Assembly: GCF_030954495.1 (NCBI RefSeq)
Contig: NZ_JAVHUW010000056.1
Location: forward strand, 29,516 to 93,515
DNA: 64,000 nucleotides
Direction of reading: 5' to 3'
DNA from: Candidatus Desulfosporosinus nitrosoreducens
GTDB lineage: Bacteria > Bacillota > Desulfitobacteriia > Desulfitobacteriales > Desulfitobacteriaceae
The notes beneath the pieces were generated by a model, which saw only the letters and a list, made by a program, of their open reading frames with translations, did no database searches and was not told where the DNA came from. A program made the translations under genes and the position numbers. Shown piece by piece: positions 52,384-63,222 of the stretch (position 1 is the stretch's first letter; each line of letters starts with the position of its first letter).

Positions 52384-55119
52384 TTATCCTTTGGCTATCG
52401 ACGTTTTTCCCTGCCAACTGCTCTTGAACAAGCGGACAAACCCGATCAGCACAGAGGGCCCGCCTGCTACGCAGAGGATAAGAATCCACTGCCAACTGTG
52501 TAATGCGGCCGTTTTAAAGATTGCCTGCAAGGGAGGCAGATATACGACACTGAGCTGCATGATCGTTGAGATCAGTACCGCCCCTACCAGATAAGGATTG
52601 GTAAAGAGACCCACTTCGAAAATGCCCCGTTCTTCCGACCGGCAATCAAAGACATGAAACAACTGGGAAAAAACCAAAGTACTAAAGGCCATTGTTCGCG
52701 CCCCCAGCATATTGACCCCCATAAAAAGTGCGGCAACAAAAACGAAGAGTGTTCCCAGACCAATCATCGTTCCTCTTATCCCAATCTTACTGGCCAGCCC
52801 CCGGGCAAAAATGCTCTCTCCCGGAACCCTTGGCGGTCGGCTCATAATCTCCGGTTCCGCGCCATCCACTCCTAAAGCCATCGCGGGTAAACCGTCCGTG
52901 ACGAGATTAACCCACAAAATCTGGATAGGCAAGAGGGGAAGCGGCAGACCTACAAGGGTCGCTAAAAACATAGTTAAGACTTCTCCCAAGTTACAGGAAA
53001 GCAAATAGCGAATAAACTTCCGTATGTTGTCATAAATTCCGCGCCCTTCTTCAACAGCCGCCACGATCGTCGCGAAATTATCATCTCCCAAAACCATTGA
53101 GGAGGCTTCTTTCGTGACATCTGTTCCGGTCATGCCCATAGCCACTCCAATATCCGCCTCTTTGACTGCCGGCGCATCATTAACTCCATCGCCGGTCATA
53201 GCGACCACTTGCCCGCGGCTTTTAAAGGCCCGTACAATTCTCAGTTTGTCCTTCGGAGTTACACGGGCATAGACGGAAACGTCTCTGACCCGCTCACTTA
53301 AATCCCGATCTGACATTCTCTCCAACTCTTCGCCTGAAATGACACCGCCGTTTCCTCGCAGAATTCCCAGCTCATGCCCCACAGCTTCCGCTGTTAAGCG
53401 ATGGTCTCCGGTAATCATCACGGGCTTAATCCCCGCCCGCCTGCATACTTTAATAGCCTTGACAGCACTGGACCGCGGCGGGTCAATCATTCCCAACAGA
53501 CCGACAAAGGTTAACTCTTGCTCAATTTGTTCCCCAAGAGGTTCAGATTCCGCCAAAGGCTTTTCGGCAACGGCCAGAACGCGCAGCGCGTGCCGCGCCA
53601 TTTCATCGTTTGCCCGCATAATGTTTTGCCTGCGCAGGGAAGATAGTTCCACGACTCCTTCAGAGGTCAATTCCTGACGACAGAGCTGCACAATCTTGTC
53701 CGGGGCCCCTTTGACGTAAGCCCTTCGTCCCTGCTTGGTCTGGTAAACCACACTCATTCTTTTGCGGTCTGAATCGAAGGGCAATTCTCCAATCCGCTCT
53801 TGTTTGCGTTCCAGCACTTCGCGCCAAATTCCTGCTTTGGCAGCCGCCACTAGAATAGCGCCCTCTGTTGGATCACCCTCAATCCCCCAGGGAGCATCAT
53901 TTCCTTTAGAACGAAACAGCCCCGCGACTTTAACTCCTTTTTTGGTCAAAGTAGCATTATTGCAAAGTGCGGCTATCACCAGACCTGCATGAAGCGGGTC
54001 CTTTTCTTTCTCCGGATCGGCACCATGGAAATCCCCTTTAGGATCATACCCCTGACCGGAAACCGTAACTTTCCTGCCATCCGAGTATATCTGGCGCACG
54101 GTCATTTCATTCTGAGTCAATGTACCCGTTTTATCCGAACAAATCACTGTCGCACACCCTAAAGTTTCCACTGCCGGAAGCTTGCGAATAATCGCCTGGC
54201 GCTTCACCATCCTCTGCACGCCCACAGCCAAAGCCACAGTAACGATGGCCGGCAGCCCCTCAGGAATTGCCGCTACAGCCAATGATACACCTGTAAAAAA
54301 CATTTTATAGAAATCTTCTCCGCGCAAAATACCTGTTACCACCACCGCTACACAAACCAGCACACTAATTAAAACCAGCCATTTTCCCAATTCGGCCAAC
54401 CGCTTTTGCAAAGGCGTCTCTTCTTCTTCCACACTTTGGATCATTCCGGCGATGACCCCCATCTCTGTGTCCATACCTGTCGCTACAACAACGCCGGCCC
54501 CCCGGCCGTTGACGACAGAAGTCCCCATATAGCCCATATTTCTCCTGTCGGCCATAGGTGTCAGTTCATCAAGGAGCGGTGCAATAGTTTTGCCTACAGG
54601 ATGGGATTCCCCCGTTAGAGCAGACTCTTCCACTTGAACATTGACGGCTTGAATCCAGCGTATGTCCGCCGGTATGCGATCTCCTGCTTCCAGGAGCACG
54701 ATGTCCCCGGGAACGAGGTCTGCCGCAGGTATCCTCTGTTCAAGACCTTCCCGCAGAACCCGGGCTTCCGGGGCCGTCAGAGAGCGCAGGGATTCCATAG
54801 ACCGCTCGGCCCGGAACTCCTGAATAAACCCCAGAATTGCGTTGACGATCAGAATTGTCAGGATTGTAACGGCATCCGCTATTTCACCTAAGAGCCCTGA
54901 GACTACCGTTGCCGCCAGTAAAACCAAAACCATAAAATCCTTAAATTGCCCCAGAAACAGAAAAACAGGGTGAATCCCTTTCTTGGCTGCCAGGACATTT
55001 CTGCCAATCTCTTGCAGCCTCCGCTGGACCTCCTTGACACTCAACCCTTTGCCTGGATGCACCTCCAACACCTTGGCTACGTCAAGCCAAGGCAACACAT
55101 GCCACGCCTGTTGCCGCAT
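52384..55119 (-). CDS. P-type calcium-transporting ATPase (SERCA-like, YloB)
   Basis: A 911-residue P2A-type ATPase. It shows TGES, PEGLP in helix 4, the phosphorylated aspartate in [10 protein letters not shown] and [16 protein letters not shown]. Ten helices and the N-terminal cation-ATPase domain are present. Homologues such as Bacillus YloB are linked to calcium handling in spores. It is divergent from rqcH, like yloA-yloB. Confidence 0.93.
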   Translation of the reverse strand: MRQQAWHVLPWLDVAKVLEVHPGKGLSVKEVQRRLQEIGRNVLAAKKGIHPVFLFLGQFKDFMVLVLLAATVVSGLLGEIADAVTILTILIVNAILGFIQEFRAERSMESLRSLTAPEARVLREGLEQRIPAADLVPGDIVLLEAGDRIPADIRWIQAVNVQVEESALTGESHPVGKTIAPLLDELTPMADRRNMGYMGTSVVNGRGAGVVVATGMDTEMGVIAGMIQSVEEEETPLQKRLAELGKWLVLISVLVCVAVVVTGILRGEDFYKMFFTGVSLAVAAIPEGLPAIVTVALAVGVQRMVKRQAIIRKLPAVETLGCATVICSDKTGTLTQNEMTVRQIYSDGRKVTVSGQGYDPKGDFHGADPEKEKDPLHAGLVIAALCNNATLTKKGVKVAGLFRSKGNDAPWGIEGDPTEGAILVAAAKAGIWREVLERKQERIGELPFDSDRKRMSVVYQTKQGRRAYVKGAPDKIVQLCRQELTSEGVVELSSLRRQNIMRANDEMARHALRVLAVAEKPLAESEPLGEQIEQELTFVGLLGMIDPPRSSAVKAIKVCRRAGIKPVMITGDHRLTAEAVGHELGILRGNGGVISGEELERMSDRDLSERVRDVSVYARVTPKDKLRIVRAFKSRGQVVAMTGDGVNDAPAVKEADIGVAMGMTGTDVTKEASSMVLGDDNFATIVAAVEEGRGIYDNIRKFIRYLLSCNLGEVLTMFLATLVGLPLPLLPIQILWVNLVTDGLPAMALGVDGAEPEIMSRPPRVPGESIFARGLASKIGIRGTMIGLGTLFVFVAALFMGVNMLGARTMAFSTLVFSQLFHVFDCRSEERGIFEVGLFTNPYLVGAVLISTIMQLSVVYLPPLQAIFKTAALHSWQWILILCVAGGPSVLIGFVRLFKSSWQGKTSIAKG

Positions 55120-55224
55120 GTATTAATCTCCTCCTCCTTTTGCCTAATGGCTTTAATGCTTTGTCCGCTTCGTAGTACATGCTTATTCCTAAAGGCCTTG
55201 AAAAATGCCTCGGCAGCATAAGTG

Positions 55225-55233
55225 TGTTATACT
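55225..55233 (+). promoter_or_regulatory. Extended -10 promoter of rqcH
   Basis: TGTTATACT is an extended -10 (TGnTATACT) 36 bp before the rqcH start; no good -35 is seen. Confidence 0.45.
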
Positions 55234-55268
55234 AATAAGCGACTTGTGCAATGAAAGGAGTTCTCTCC

Positions 55269-57116
55269 ATGGCTTTAGACGGTGTGACCCTTGCCTATTT
55301 AGTCAATGAACTTGCTCCTCAATTAAAAGGAGCACGAATCGATAAAATTTTCCAACCCGAGAAAGAAGAAATTCACATCCAGTTGCGCCTGCCTCAGGGT
55401 AACCGCAAGCTTTTACTTAACGCCGGCGCCACAACCCCGCGCTTTCACCTTACCGGAGAAAGCAAAAAAAATCCCCCCTCTCCTCCGATGTTTTGCATGA
55501 TCCTGCGCAAACACCTGGAGGGGGGAAAATTGGTCGGCTTATATCAAAAAGAACTGGAGCGGGTCATAACCTTTGCAATTCAAAATTACAACGACCGCGG
55601 AGATCTCGTTACACTTCACCTTCATTTAGAAATCATGGGCAAACACAGCAACCTTATCCTCGTTGACCCCGCCACAGAGACAATTCTCGACGGGCTGAAA
55701 CGTTATTCCCATGCCCTGAGCCGTTATCGGGAAGTCCTGCCGGGGCGAACTTACCTGTCTCCTCCTTCTCAAGGAAAAATCCCTCCGACTGAAAACGAAG
55801 ACAGGTGGCGGCAAGCTTTTTCTCCGGACGATCTCGATCGTCTGCTCACTAAAGTGTTACTGGCCCATTTCGCGGGAATCAGTCCGGAATTAGCTTGGGA
55901 AATCGTAATTCAAGCCGGATTAACGGCGGATACTTACCTGCACCAGTGCGGTGATATTGACTTATCACGGCTTTTTCAGGCTTACAGAAGGCTGGGCAAT
56001 CCGGAAGGCACGCCGGAAATCAGTCCCTGCCTCTATTATCCTCCCGGGTTCAAAGCCTCTCCAAGCGCCTTCACCTTTGTTCCCTTTCAGCAGTACCAGG
56101 ATTTAATACTGAAAAAAGCACCTTCTTTAAATGAGGCGCTAGAAAGCTTTTTTTCCGCCAGGTTCAGCGCCAACGTCTTAGAAGCGAAACGAGGCTCCCT
56201 GCGAAAAGTCGTTCAAGAACAGCAAACTCATTTCCGCAAAAAACTTAACGTCTATGCCGAGGCTATTTCCAGTGCCGAGTCCAGCCTTGCTTATCAAAGG
56301 TGGGGCGAACTCCTCACCGCCAATCTTCACCGGATTCCACCCGGGTCTCCGGAAATCACGGTAGAAGATTATTATGATCCAGCGCTCTCCGCGGTGATCA
56401 TACCTCTCGATCCCCATCTCAGCGCCATCGACAATGCCCAGCGCTATTACAAGCTTTACAACAAAGCAAAGGCCACCTTGCTTAAAGCAAAACAGCTCCA
56501 GGAAAGTGCCGTCAGCGAAGTAAACTATTTGGATTCCCTGCGCGTCAGTTTGGAACAAGCCGCATCGCTTCCCGAGCTTAATGAAATTCAGCTTGAACTC
56601 GTTGACCAGGGATATCTCAGCGGCAAACATTTGAAAAACGAGGCGTCCAAGGTTAAAAAGGGCCGTTCCCCAGCAAAAGCCAAAGCAAAATCAAGCCTGA
56701 AATCCCCTAAGGAAAAAATTCATCCCCGGGTCTACCGTTCCAGCCAGGACAGAATTATTTACGTCGGGAAAAATAACGCTCAAAATGATTGGCTGTCCTT
56801 ACGCAAAGGCAAACCCAACGATTTGTGGCTGCATGTCAAGCAAATTCCGGGCTCCCACGTTCTGGTGCCTCTTGAAGAAGGGGAAGAATTCCCTGACGAC
56901 GCTACTTTAGAAGAAGCCGCGGCTTTAGCCATCTACTACAGCCAGTCCCGGGGATCTTCCCAGGTCGCCGTGGATTATACCCATGTTAAACAACTTAAAA
57001 AACCTAATTCAGCCAAACCCGGCATGGTGATCTACGATCAGAACTGGACTCTATACCTCACCCCTAAGCAGGAAATCCTTGAGCGTCTGCTGGCTGGTGA
57101 AGAAGATACGAATTAA
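55269..57116 (+). CDS. rqcH: Rqc2/RqcH ribosome-quality-control factor (NFACT, YloA)
   Basis: RqcH binds stalled 50S subunits with peptidyl-tRNA and adds alanine tails that mark the chain for decay. The 615-residue protein has the NFACT-N domain (ALDGVTLAYLVNEL...), a long coiled coil and the NFACT-R domain (YVGKNNAQNDWLSL, NDLWLHVKQIPGSHV). ATG 55269 lies eight bases after AAAGGAG. Confidence 0.95.
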   Translation: MALDGVTLAYLVNELAPQLKGARIDKIFQPEKEEIHIQLRLPQGNRKLLLNAGATTPRFHLTGESKKNPPSPPMFCMILRKHLEGGKLVGLYQKELERVITFAIQNYNDRGDLVTLHLHLEIMGKHSNLILVDPATETILDGLKRYSHALSRYREVLPGRTYLSPPSQGKIPPTENEDRWRQAFSPDDLDRLLTKVLLAHFAGISPELAWEIVIQAGLTADTYLHQCGDIDLSRLFQAYRRLGNPEGTPEISPCLYYPPGFKASPSAFTFVPFQQYQDLILKKAPSLNEALESFFSARFSANVLEAKRGSLRKVVQEQQTHFRKKLNVYAEAISSAESSLAYQRWGELLTANLHRIPPGSPEITVEDYYDPALSAVIIPLDPHLSAIDNAQRYYKLYNKAKATLLKAKQLQESAVSEVNYLDSLRVSLEQAASLPELNEIQLELVDQGYLSGKHLKNEASKVKKGRSPAKAKAKSSLKSPKEKIHPRVYRSSQDRIIYVGKNNAQNDWLSLRKGKPNDLWLHVKQIPGSHVLVPLEEGEEFPDDATLEEAAALAIYYSQSRGSSQVAVDYTHVKQLKKPNSAKPGMVIYDQNWTLYLTPKQEILERLLAGEEDTN

Positions 57117-57236
57117 GGGGAAGAGCAGAATTGAGAATCCAAATTTACCAGCTTTTGCTCAGAATTCAGCTCTCAACCCCAACTTTTAAGAACACCATTA
57201 TGCTGAACAGGCGGCTGAAGCCTACACTTTACTAAA

Positions 57237-57812
57237 CTATTCAGAACAAACTTTTTCAATACAAATAAGTTCCGGCGGATTATTAACCTGATTGGTAAAA
57301 CAGATATGAGCCACATTATAGGTTTTTTGGTTTAGTTGGGAAGTGAAACTTTTCAAAGCCTCTTTTTCCGCTTTGCCATTGGCGTGCCCGGGATAGATAA
57401 CCAGCAAAATAATGCCGTTGGGCCTGAGAATCCCCAAGCATTTCCGAACAGCCTCCAAAGTAGTGTCTTTTTCAGTTGTGATCTCATGATTTCCCCCAGG
57501 GAGATACCCAAGATTAAATATTGCCAGTTTAACCTTTTCTTTGAGGTAGTTATCAATATTCTGATGACCATCCCGGATTATTTCAGTTCTTTCCAGGAAA
57601 TTCAAGGCCCGCAGCTTTTTACAAGTATTTAAAACGGCGTCTTCTTGGATATCAAAGGCATAAACTTTTCCCTTTTCCCCAACCAAGCTGCATAAAAAAG
57701 CGGTATCATTTCCGTTTCCCATTGTACAATCAACGGCCCAATCTCCCGGAGCCAATTTCAATCGGCATATACTTTTAGCTATTTCAACAACATTGGTAAA
57801 AACGTTCCCCAA
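57237..57812 (-). CDS. mnmM: tRNA methyltransferase MnmM (YtqB family)
   Basis: YtqB/MnmM proteins methylate the wobble-uridine modification nm5(s2)U in Gram-positive tRNAs that lack MnmC. The 191-residue protein shows the SAM motif DCTMGNGNDTAFL, FDIQ and the catalytic-site segment NLGYLPGGNHEITT. The start is TTG 57812, behind GGCGGTGA. It stands alone between rqcH and the MFS gene. Confidence 0.86.
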   Translation of the reverse strand: MGNVFTNVVEIAKSICRLKLAPGDWAVDCTMGNGNDTAFLCSLVGEKGKVYAFDIQEDAVLNTCKKLRALNFLERTEIIRDGHQNIDNYLKEKVKLAIFNLGYLPGGNHEITTEKDTTLEAVRKCLGILRPNGIILLVIYPGHANGKAEKEALKSFTSQLNQKTYNVAHICFTNQVNNPPELICIEKVCSE

Positions 57813-57932
57813 AAAATCACCGCCTATTAAATAACGCCAGAACGCCCAAACGTTTTGGCTTTCTTAGATTCCGACTATTTCCACAAGCAAAGTTCAGATA
57901 TTACAGCCCCACCAAGGGTAATGTATCTAATA

Positions 57933-59147
57933 TCAGGACAGTTCCCTCTGACAGCCTTGCCCCGAATAGGCAGCCAGCCCCAACATTAGGACCGAAGAAA
58001 GACAAGACACGCCAAAGATCAAACTCCAGACTGCATTTATGCCTTTCAGCCCAATGTATACACCCATCAGCGATGTGCCGAGTGCCCCGCCGATCGCGTT
58101 GGTTAGGCTGGATAAAGCGTTAAATCTCGCTCTATAATTTCGAGGACTATGGTTGGAAACATAAACGCCAAAGTTCGTCGCCATAAGTATTTCTCCCAGA
58201 GTCCACAACACGGTGGATACTACAAAAAGAAAAAAGGTATGTATGCTTCCGATCATGCCAAACCCCACCGCATACAGTAAACCCGCTGCAACCATGTTGT
58301 TTAAAGGCTTTAAACGCCTGGTAACATCCGTAATCCATAAAGTCAAGATAATTACAGTCAAAGCATTAACGCTCATCAGTAAGCCAAACTTTTCAGGGCC
58401 CTGAGCCTGAAATACTTTATCCAGCATGATCGGCAAGGAAAACCTGTTCTGAACGTAAACAGCACAATAAATGATGTAAATAAGCAAAAGGATAACGATC
58501 TTAGGCCTTTTTCTGAGGGCTTGCAGCAAACTTCCGGATTCATCCTTTTCCTCCTCAGTTACGGCAATTTCAGAGGTCAAGGGATTAACTTCGCTAATAT
58601 GTAACATAACGAGGCCCACAGCTATAAATGACGTTAGAGCATCTCCTATAAACAGCAGCGGCAAACAGTGGTTAAATAGAAAGCCCGCAACCAGCGGACC
58701 CAGGGCCACCCCGACATTAACGCCCAAATAATTGAGGGAATAACCCAGCTGCCTTTTATAGGGAGGCAATAGATCGGCAATCATGGAAGTAACGGCCGGC
58801 CTAACGGCTCCATTGAAAAAAGTAGCCGTTAGGATACAGGCTACAGTGATGAAAGGATTCGTGAGAAAGGCGCAGGGAACAAGCAATATCCCGGCCGTCG
58901 TTTGGGCTAAAATATAAACCTTCTTGCGGCCCAGTCGGTCCGCAAGGTTACCTCCTAAAAGAGAACTCGGAATATTTAAAGCAGAAGCGACCATGACGAT
59001 AACACCGGTCGTTTCAAAGGATAAACCCAGCTTTCGGGTCAAATACAGGGTCAAAAAGGGAACTACAAAATCTCCAAACCTATTTATTACTTGAACTACA
59101 AAGAAAACATAAATACTTTTAGGCAACCCTCTGTAACTATTGATCAT
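57933..59147 (-). CDS. Major facilitator superfamily transporter
   Basis: A 404-residue carrier with 12 predicted helices. The MFS loop 2-3 signature appears as GGNLADRLGRKKVY. It most resembles drug-exporter-type MFS proteins; the substrate cannot be told. It follows the DUF2225 gene by 47 bp on the same strand, so the two may be cotranscribed. Confidence 0.85.
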   Translation of the reverse strand: MINSYRGLPKSIYVFFVVQVINRFGDFVVPFLTLYLTRKLGLSFETTGVIVMVASALNIPSSLLGGNLADRLGRKKVYILAQTTAGILLVPCAFLTNPFITVACILTATFFNGAVRPAVTSMIADLLPPYKRQLGYSLNYLGVNVGVALGPLVAGFLFNHCLPLLFIGDALTSFIAVGLVMLHISEVNPLTSEIAVTEEEKDESGSLLQALRKRPKIVILLLIYIIYCAVYVQNRFSLPIMLDKVFQAQGPEKFGLLMSVNALTVIILTLWITDVTRRLKPLNNMVAAGLLYAVGFGMIGSIHTFFLFVVSTVLWTLGEILMATNFGVYVSNHSPRNYRARFNALSSLTNAIGGALGTSLMGVYIGLKGINAVWSLIFGVSCLSSVLMLGLAAYSGQGCQRELS

Positions 59148-59194
59148 CTTCTGAAACTGACACCTTGCTCTCCGGTTCAGACAGCGCGGACAAG

Positions 59195-59905
59195 TTACGC
59201 TTTGCTGTCATGCTCACGCTGTTCCCTATTTTGTTCCGCGGTAATCTTCCACTGCTTGCGGGCCCTGTCCAAAATCTTCGCCTCTTCATACCGTCTGGGA
59301 TGTTCGGCTATTTTGGAAAAATAGGAAATAGCCTTGGAAAATTGCCCTAAACGCCGGCTTAACTCCCCTATGAGAAATAAAACATTAAGCTCCGATAATG
59401 ATGTCCCTTTAAAATCAGAATGAAGGTATGCCTCTTCATACTCTTGAAGGGCCAATTTCAGAAAACGCTCTTCTTCTTCCTGACTCTCCTGTCTGTTGGC
59501 GGTTCTGTAAATCCAGGCCAAACGCAGACATAAGCCACCTAAAACGGAATGCTTTTCCTTTTTCAGAGTAGCCGAATAGATCGCCAATTTAAGAGATTCG
59601 ATCGCTTTCTCAACATCTCTGGCCTGGCCAAACTCTTTTTTTCTCCATCCTGCAGTTATCTTAGCATTAATAAGCTCTTTAGTACCTAGCGGAAAATTTT
59701 CAGAGAATTCATCCGTAAAGGCAAAACCACAATCCGGGCACACTTTAGCATAATAAAAATGAGGATTACTATCCCCTTCTTTGTAATACGGACAAAAATC
59801 ACTATCTATTTTGTAAGGAACCGAACGTCGGTAACGCACCTTAAACGTTTCAAAAGCCTTACCGCAGTGAGGACAGTTGACTTTTATCGTATATAAATCA
59901 TTCAT
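59195..59905 (-). CDS. DUF2225 family protein
   Basis: The 236-residue protein has a zinc-ribbon-like start (CPHCGKAF, CPYYKEG, CPDCGFAF) and a helical, TPR-like remainder, as DUF2225 proteins do. Function unknown. A TTGACA-N18-TAGGAT promoter lies upstream at 60004-60033. Confidence 0.85.
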   Translation of the reverse strand: MNDLYTIKVNCPHCGKAFETFKVRYRRSVPYKIDSDFCPYYKEGDSNPHFYYAKVCPDCGFAFTDEFSENFPLGTKELINAKITAGWRKKEFGQARDVEKAIESLKLAIYSATLKKEKHSVLGGLCLRLAWIYRTANRQESQEEEERFLKLALQEYEEAYLHSDFKGTSLSELNVLFLIGELSRRLGQFSKAISYFSKIAEHPRRYEEAKILDRARKQWKITAEQNREQREHDSKA

Positions 59906-60003
59906 TGCCCACTCCCCTTTTCAAATCAAGCCAAAAGCAATCTGTGCGCACCGCTCCCCGTCGGTTTCAGTCCACAGTATATTTAGACTAGACCACCTAA
60001 GTT

Positions 60004-60033
60004 ATCCTATACATTTCGACTCTGTTTTGTCAA
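60004..60033 (-). promoter_or_regulatory. Sigma-A promoter of the DUF2225-MFS pair
   Basis: On the minus strand TTGACA (60028-60033) and TAGGAT (60004-60009) are 18 bp apart. Confidence 0.5.
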
Positions 60034-60126
60034 TTCCTTTCCTTGCTTAAACAAAAAGACTGCCTTATAGTTGCAATAACTGTTATAATTACTAATATAA
60101 GGTTTAACATTTTCTTAATATAGTGC

Positions 60127-60224
60127 TTGTCAAGGGAGGATAAATGTAAGCTATAATATAGTCAGGGAACTGTCTATTCAAGACAGTGGTACTATTTCTT
60201 CTCCTCTGCGGGAGAGGACTTTTT
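60127..60224 (+). promoter_or_regulatory. Promoter and attenuator-like leader of the SpoVD-like PBP
   Basis: TTGTCA (60127-60132) and TATAAT (60152-60157) are 19 bp apart. Downstream, ACTGTCT/AGACAGT (60169-60187) and TCCTCT/AGAGGA (60202-60218) with a T-run to 60224 form a hairpin pair. The second looks like a terminator inside the leader, 53 bp before the start codon. The rest of 59906-60277 shows no gene. Confidence 0.5.
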
Positions 60225-60277
60225 GTTTGGTCTGTAGTTCAATAAAAGGTTACCAGAAGGGCGGTTAGGAAACAACC

Positions 60278-62296
60278 TTGAAAACAAAAAGAAACCGTAC
60301 TACATATTTTTCACGTGACCGTTGGGTCCAGATTCTTTTAGCCGCTTTGCTGCTTGTAATATTTGGCCGTCTGATCGACCTCCAGGTTGTTCAGGCTTCG
60401 GCACTCCAGGAGAAAGGAACCGAGCGGCGAACCAACGACCAAAACCTGCACCCGCAAAGGGGCACTATTTTTGACGCTCAGGGAAATGTGTTGGCTCAAA
60501 GTATTCCCGTCAAAGAAGTCTATGCAGATCCCAAAACTTTGAGCGACTTGATTTCCCAAAAACAATTCAAAAGCAGCAAAGAAGACGTTGCTAAAGAGCT
60601 GGGAACTCTTTTAGGAATAGATCCCCCAACCATACTGGCCGGCCTCAATAAAAACTTATCCTGGATCAGCCTTGCTCATCAAGTGGATGTCCAAACCGCG
60701 GATAAAATAATGGCTTTGAAAATTCCCGGAGTAGGTTTGAATGATGAGGAGAAACGTGTAAATCCCATGGGGAGCTTTGCAGCCTCAACTCTGGGAATTG
60801 TCAATCAAGCAGGACATGGTGTGGAAGGGATTGAAGCCTATTATGATGGTGAACTTTTTGGAAAGCCAGGGTTTATCTCTCAGGAAGAGGACACCCGAGC
60901 CCGCTCAATCCTGGGCGCACCTTCGCAAGGCCAACCTTCCAGTCCAGGGGATAACCTAACCTTAACTCTTGATTCAACCATTCAGTATTTAATCGAACAG
61001 CAGCTTGACAGTTTAGCACAATCTACTAAGGCTAAAAGCGTGACAATTTTAGCCATGGACCCAATGACTGGGCGTGTCCTGGGTATGGGGTCCCGCCCAA
61101 CCTTCGACCCTTCGAATTACCAAAAAGTCGATCCTGAAGTTCGCCGGAACCTAGCCATAGGCATGTCCTATGAACCCGGCTCCACTTTTAAGACAATCAC
61201 AGGGTCCGCGGCTCTGGAAGAAGGAGCCATAACCCCGGATGAGACCTTTTATGATCCCGGGTACCTCCAAGTCGGACCCAAAGTGATCACCAACTGGGAC
61301 TCTAACCAGCAAGCACGCGGAAACACTACCTTTATACAGGGAATGCAGTCCTCCTCCAACGTAGTTCTCGCTCAAGTAGGCATGAAATTAGGCATGAGTG
61401 CTTTCTATACGTATTTAAAAGCCTTTGGCTTTGGTTCCAAAACGGGCATCGACATTTCCGGCGAGGAAAGCGGTATTCTTGTTCCTCAAGATAAAGCCAG
61501 AGAACTGGATCTGGCGACCATGTCTTTCGGTCAGGCGAATTCAGTCACGCCAATTCAACTCTTAACGGCTATTTCAGCCATAGCTAACGGAGGGACACTC
61601 TATCGTCCCTATGTTGTTGATAAAATTACAACGCCCGACGGTCAGCTCGTTAAACAACAAAAACCAACACCGGTTCGCCAAGTTATTTCCAAAGAGACCG
61701 CTTCACAAATGACAAACGTACTTGAACAGGTTGTCACCGGCGGCACCGGGTACCTGGCTAAAATTCCAGGAATTAATGTAGCGGGGAAAACGGGGACAGC
61801 TCAAAAATTAGACCCCAAAACCGGAGATTATTCAGCAACGGATTATGTTGCCTCTTTTGCGGCCTATGCCCCTGCTGAAAATCCTAAAATTTCTTTGCTG
61901 ATTATTTTAGACACCCCCAAGATGGAAGACGGCGAACACGATGGAGGACCGCTGTGCGGTCCTCCGGCCAAAGCTATCCTCGAAGGAGCCCTGCAATATT
62001 ACGGTATTCCTGTATCTGCAAATACCATGAGCGATGTTTCGATTTCTCCAAGCGACGCCTCTGTCAGACCCTCTCCCAAGCCTGTGACACCGGAGCGAAC
62101 CCCCTCTGCCGAGGAAGTCGTAGTACCTGATTTAACGGGCTTAACAATGCGTCAAGCTGGGAGCACTTTGGAAAAATCAGAACTTCATTTTAGCTTTTCC
62201 GGCAGCGGCTTGGCGAATCAGCAATCCCTACTGGCCGGAAAGGTAGTCATGAAAGGAACAAGTATTGACGTCAAATTTTCTCCCCTGTCTTCGTAA
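60278..62296 (+). CDS. SpoVD/PBP2-like transpeptidase with PASTA domain
   Basis: This 672-residue class B penicillin-binding protein has one N-terminal membrane helix, a dimerisation domain, and a transpeptidase domain with EPGSTFK (SxxK), SSSN (SxN) and GKTGTA (KTG). One PASTA domain follows a Ser/Pro-rich linker at the C-terminus. It resembles SpoVD, which makes spore cortex. It is not in a mur/mra cluster here, so a division or a sporulation role are both open. Start TTG 60278 lies eight bases after AGGAAAC. Confidence 0.9.
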   Translation: MKTKRNRTTYFSRDRWVQILLAALLLVIFGRLIDLQVVQASALQEKGTERRTNDQNLHPQRGTIFDAQGNVLAQSIPVKEVYADPKTLSDLISQKQFKSSKEDVAKELGTLLGIDPPTILAGLNKNLSWISLAHQVDVQTADKIMALKIPGVGLNDEEKRVNPMGSFAASTLGIVNQAGHGVEGIEAYYDGELFGKPGFISQEEDTRARSILGAPSQGQPSSPGDNLTLTLDSTIQYLIEQQLDSLAQSTKAKSVTILAMDPMTGRVLGMGSRPTFDPSNYQKVDPEVRRNLAIGMSYEPGSTFKTITGSAALEEGAITPDETFYDPGYLQVGPKVITNWDSNQQARGNTTFIQGMQSSSNVVLAQVGMKLGMSAFYTYLKAFGFGSKTGIDISGEESGILVPQDKARELDLATMSFGQANSVTPIQLLTAISAIANGGTLYRPYVVDKITTPDGQLVKQQKPTPVRQVISKETASQMTNVLEQVVTGGTGYLAKIPGINVAGKTGTAQKLDPKTGDYSATDYVASFAAYAPAENPKISLLIILDTPKMEDGEHDGGPLCGPPAKAILEGALQYYGIPVSANTMSDVSISPSDASVRPSPKPVTPERTPSAEEVVVPDLTGLTMRQAGSTLEKSELHFSFSGSGLANQQSLLAGKVVMKGTSIDVKFSPLSS

Positions 62297-62308
62297 GACA
62301 TTTTAAGG

Positions 62309-63115
62309 TTACTTTAAGCCATATCCGTTTTCCACAAGCTTCGTTAGTTTGGAGAGAGCTCTCACCGCCGGAGCGCCGTCGATAATATCGTGGTCAACCA
62401 AGACTGTCATATAGAGATATTCCCGCACTTCTATCTTATCACGGACAATACCTGGCTTCTTAACGATGGAACCGATTGCAAAACAAAGGGGATGAACGCT
62501 TACCGGCATTACCCAGCCGTTTATTTTTCCGACCATACCAAGTGAGGTAATCATCACAGTGCCCATATTCTGTTTGCTTAAGAATGGGCTTTTGATTATA
62601 CGGTTCCATATTAACTTTCTTATAAATCCCGGCAGCAGATAATATGTCTTCATTAAAACTCTGTTCTTTTTTTCCTGGCCTAAAATATAATCCCTTTTAC
62701 CCTTAATAAGCTGTTTCTGACCGCTCTTGATTTCTTCATCAATGTCAGAAACGCTTTTTTTATTGGTCTTGCGAATAACATAAGGCAACGGTACTTTCTT
62801 GCCATCGACCTTTCTTTCGATAACAATTGATATATCGATATCCTCAAAAAGGACTGCTTTGCGTTTCCCTTTTCTTATCCCATGAATCTGCTTAAATTCT
62901 TCAACGGTGAGACTTATACATTTGATTAACCAAGAATTAAAAGAAATCGTCTCGGCTTGTCTTTTTCTTGCCCGGATCAAGTTTTGCGGTTCCGTTACGT
63001 CCAATTCAATTAAGGCTTTAATATGGTGCTTTCTTAGCCCCGCCGCACCGATATCAATCGTCGCTATTCTGCTTACAGGAAATTCTTCCGTACGATATTC
63101 GCCGATATTTTTCAT
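62309..63115 (-). CDS. Stand-alone E2-type 2-oxoacid dehydrogenase acyltransferase domain
   Basis: The 268-residue protein has the catalytic core of dihydrolipoamide acyltransferases. VDHDIIDGAPAVRAL corresponds to the E2 active-site motif DHRxxDGA, keeping the histidine. It lacks the lipoyl and E1/E3-binding domains, and no E1 or E3 genes are near. It could be a free acyltransferase with the CAT fold acting on CoA esters. Substrate unknown. Convergent with the PBP gene, 12 bp apart. Confidence 0.8.
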   Translation of the reverse strand: MKNIGEYRTEEFPVSRIATIDIGAAGLRKHHIKALIELDVTEPQNLIRARKRQAETISFNSWLIKCISLTVEEFKQIHGIRKGKRKAVLFEDIDISIVIERKVDGKKVPLPYVIRKTNKKSVSDIDEEIKSGQKQLIKGKRDYILGQEKKNRVLMKTYYLLPGFIRKLIWNRIIKSPFLSKQNMGTVMITSLGMVGKINGWVMPVSVHPLCFAIGSIVKKPGIVRDKIEVREYLYMTVLVDHDIIDGAPAVRALSKLTKLVENGYGLK

Positions 63116-63222
63116 TCGATATCCTCTTTAATTCTTCAAAATAAAGGCTAATTTAATGAATAACTCTTCTATTCACCTGAATTCTTCATTTTCAAAGCTA
63201 ATCCTGCAAGGCAAGAATATTT

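Noticed and set aside
60160..60230. Ribosomal L10-type leader RNA suggested by AGACAGTGG and the final hairpin
   Set aside because: Only a short stretch matches, the expected second conserved segment is absent and no rplJ gene follows.
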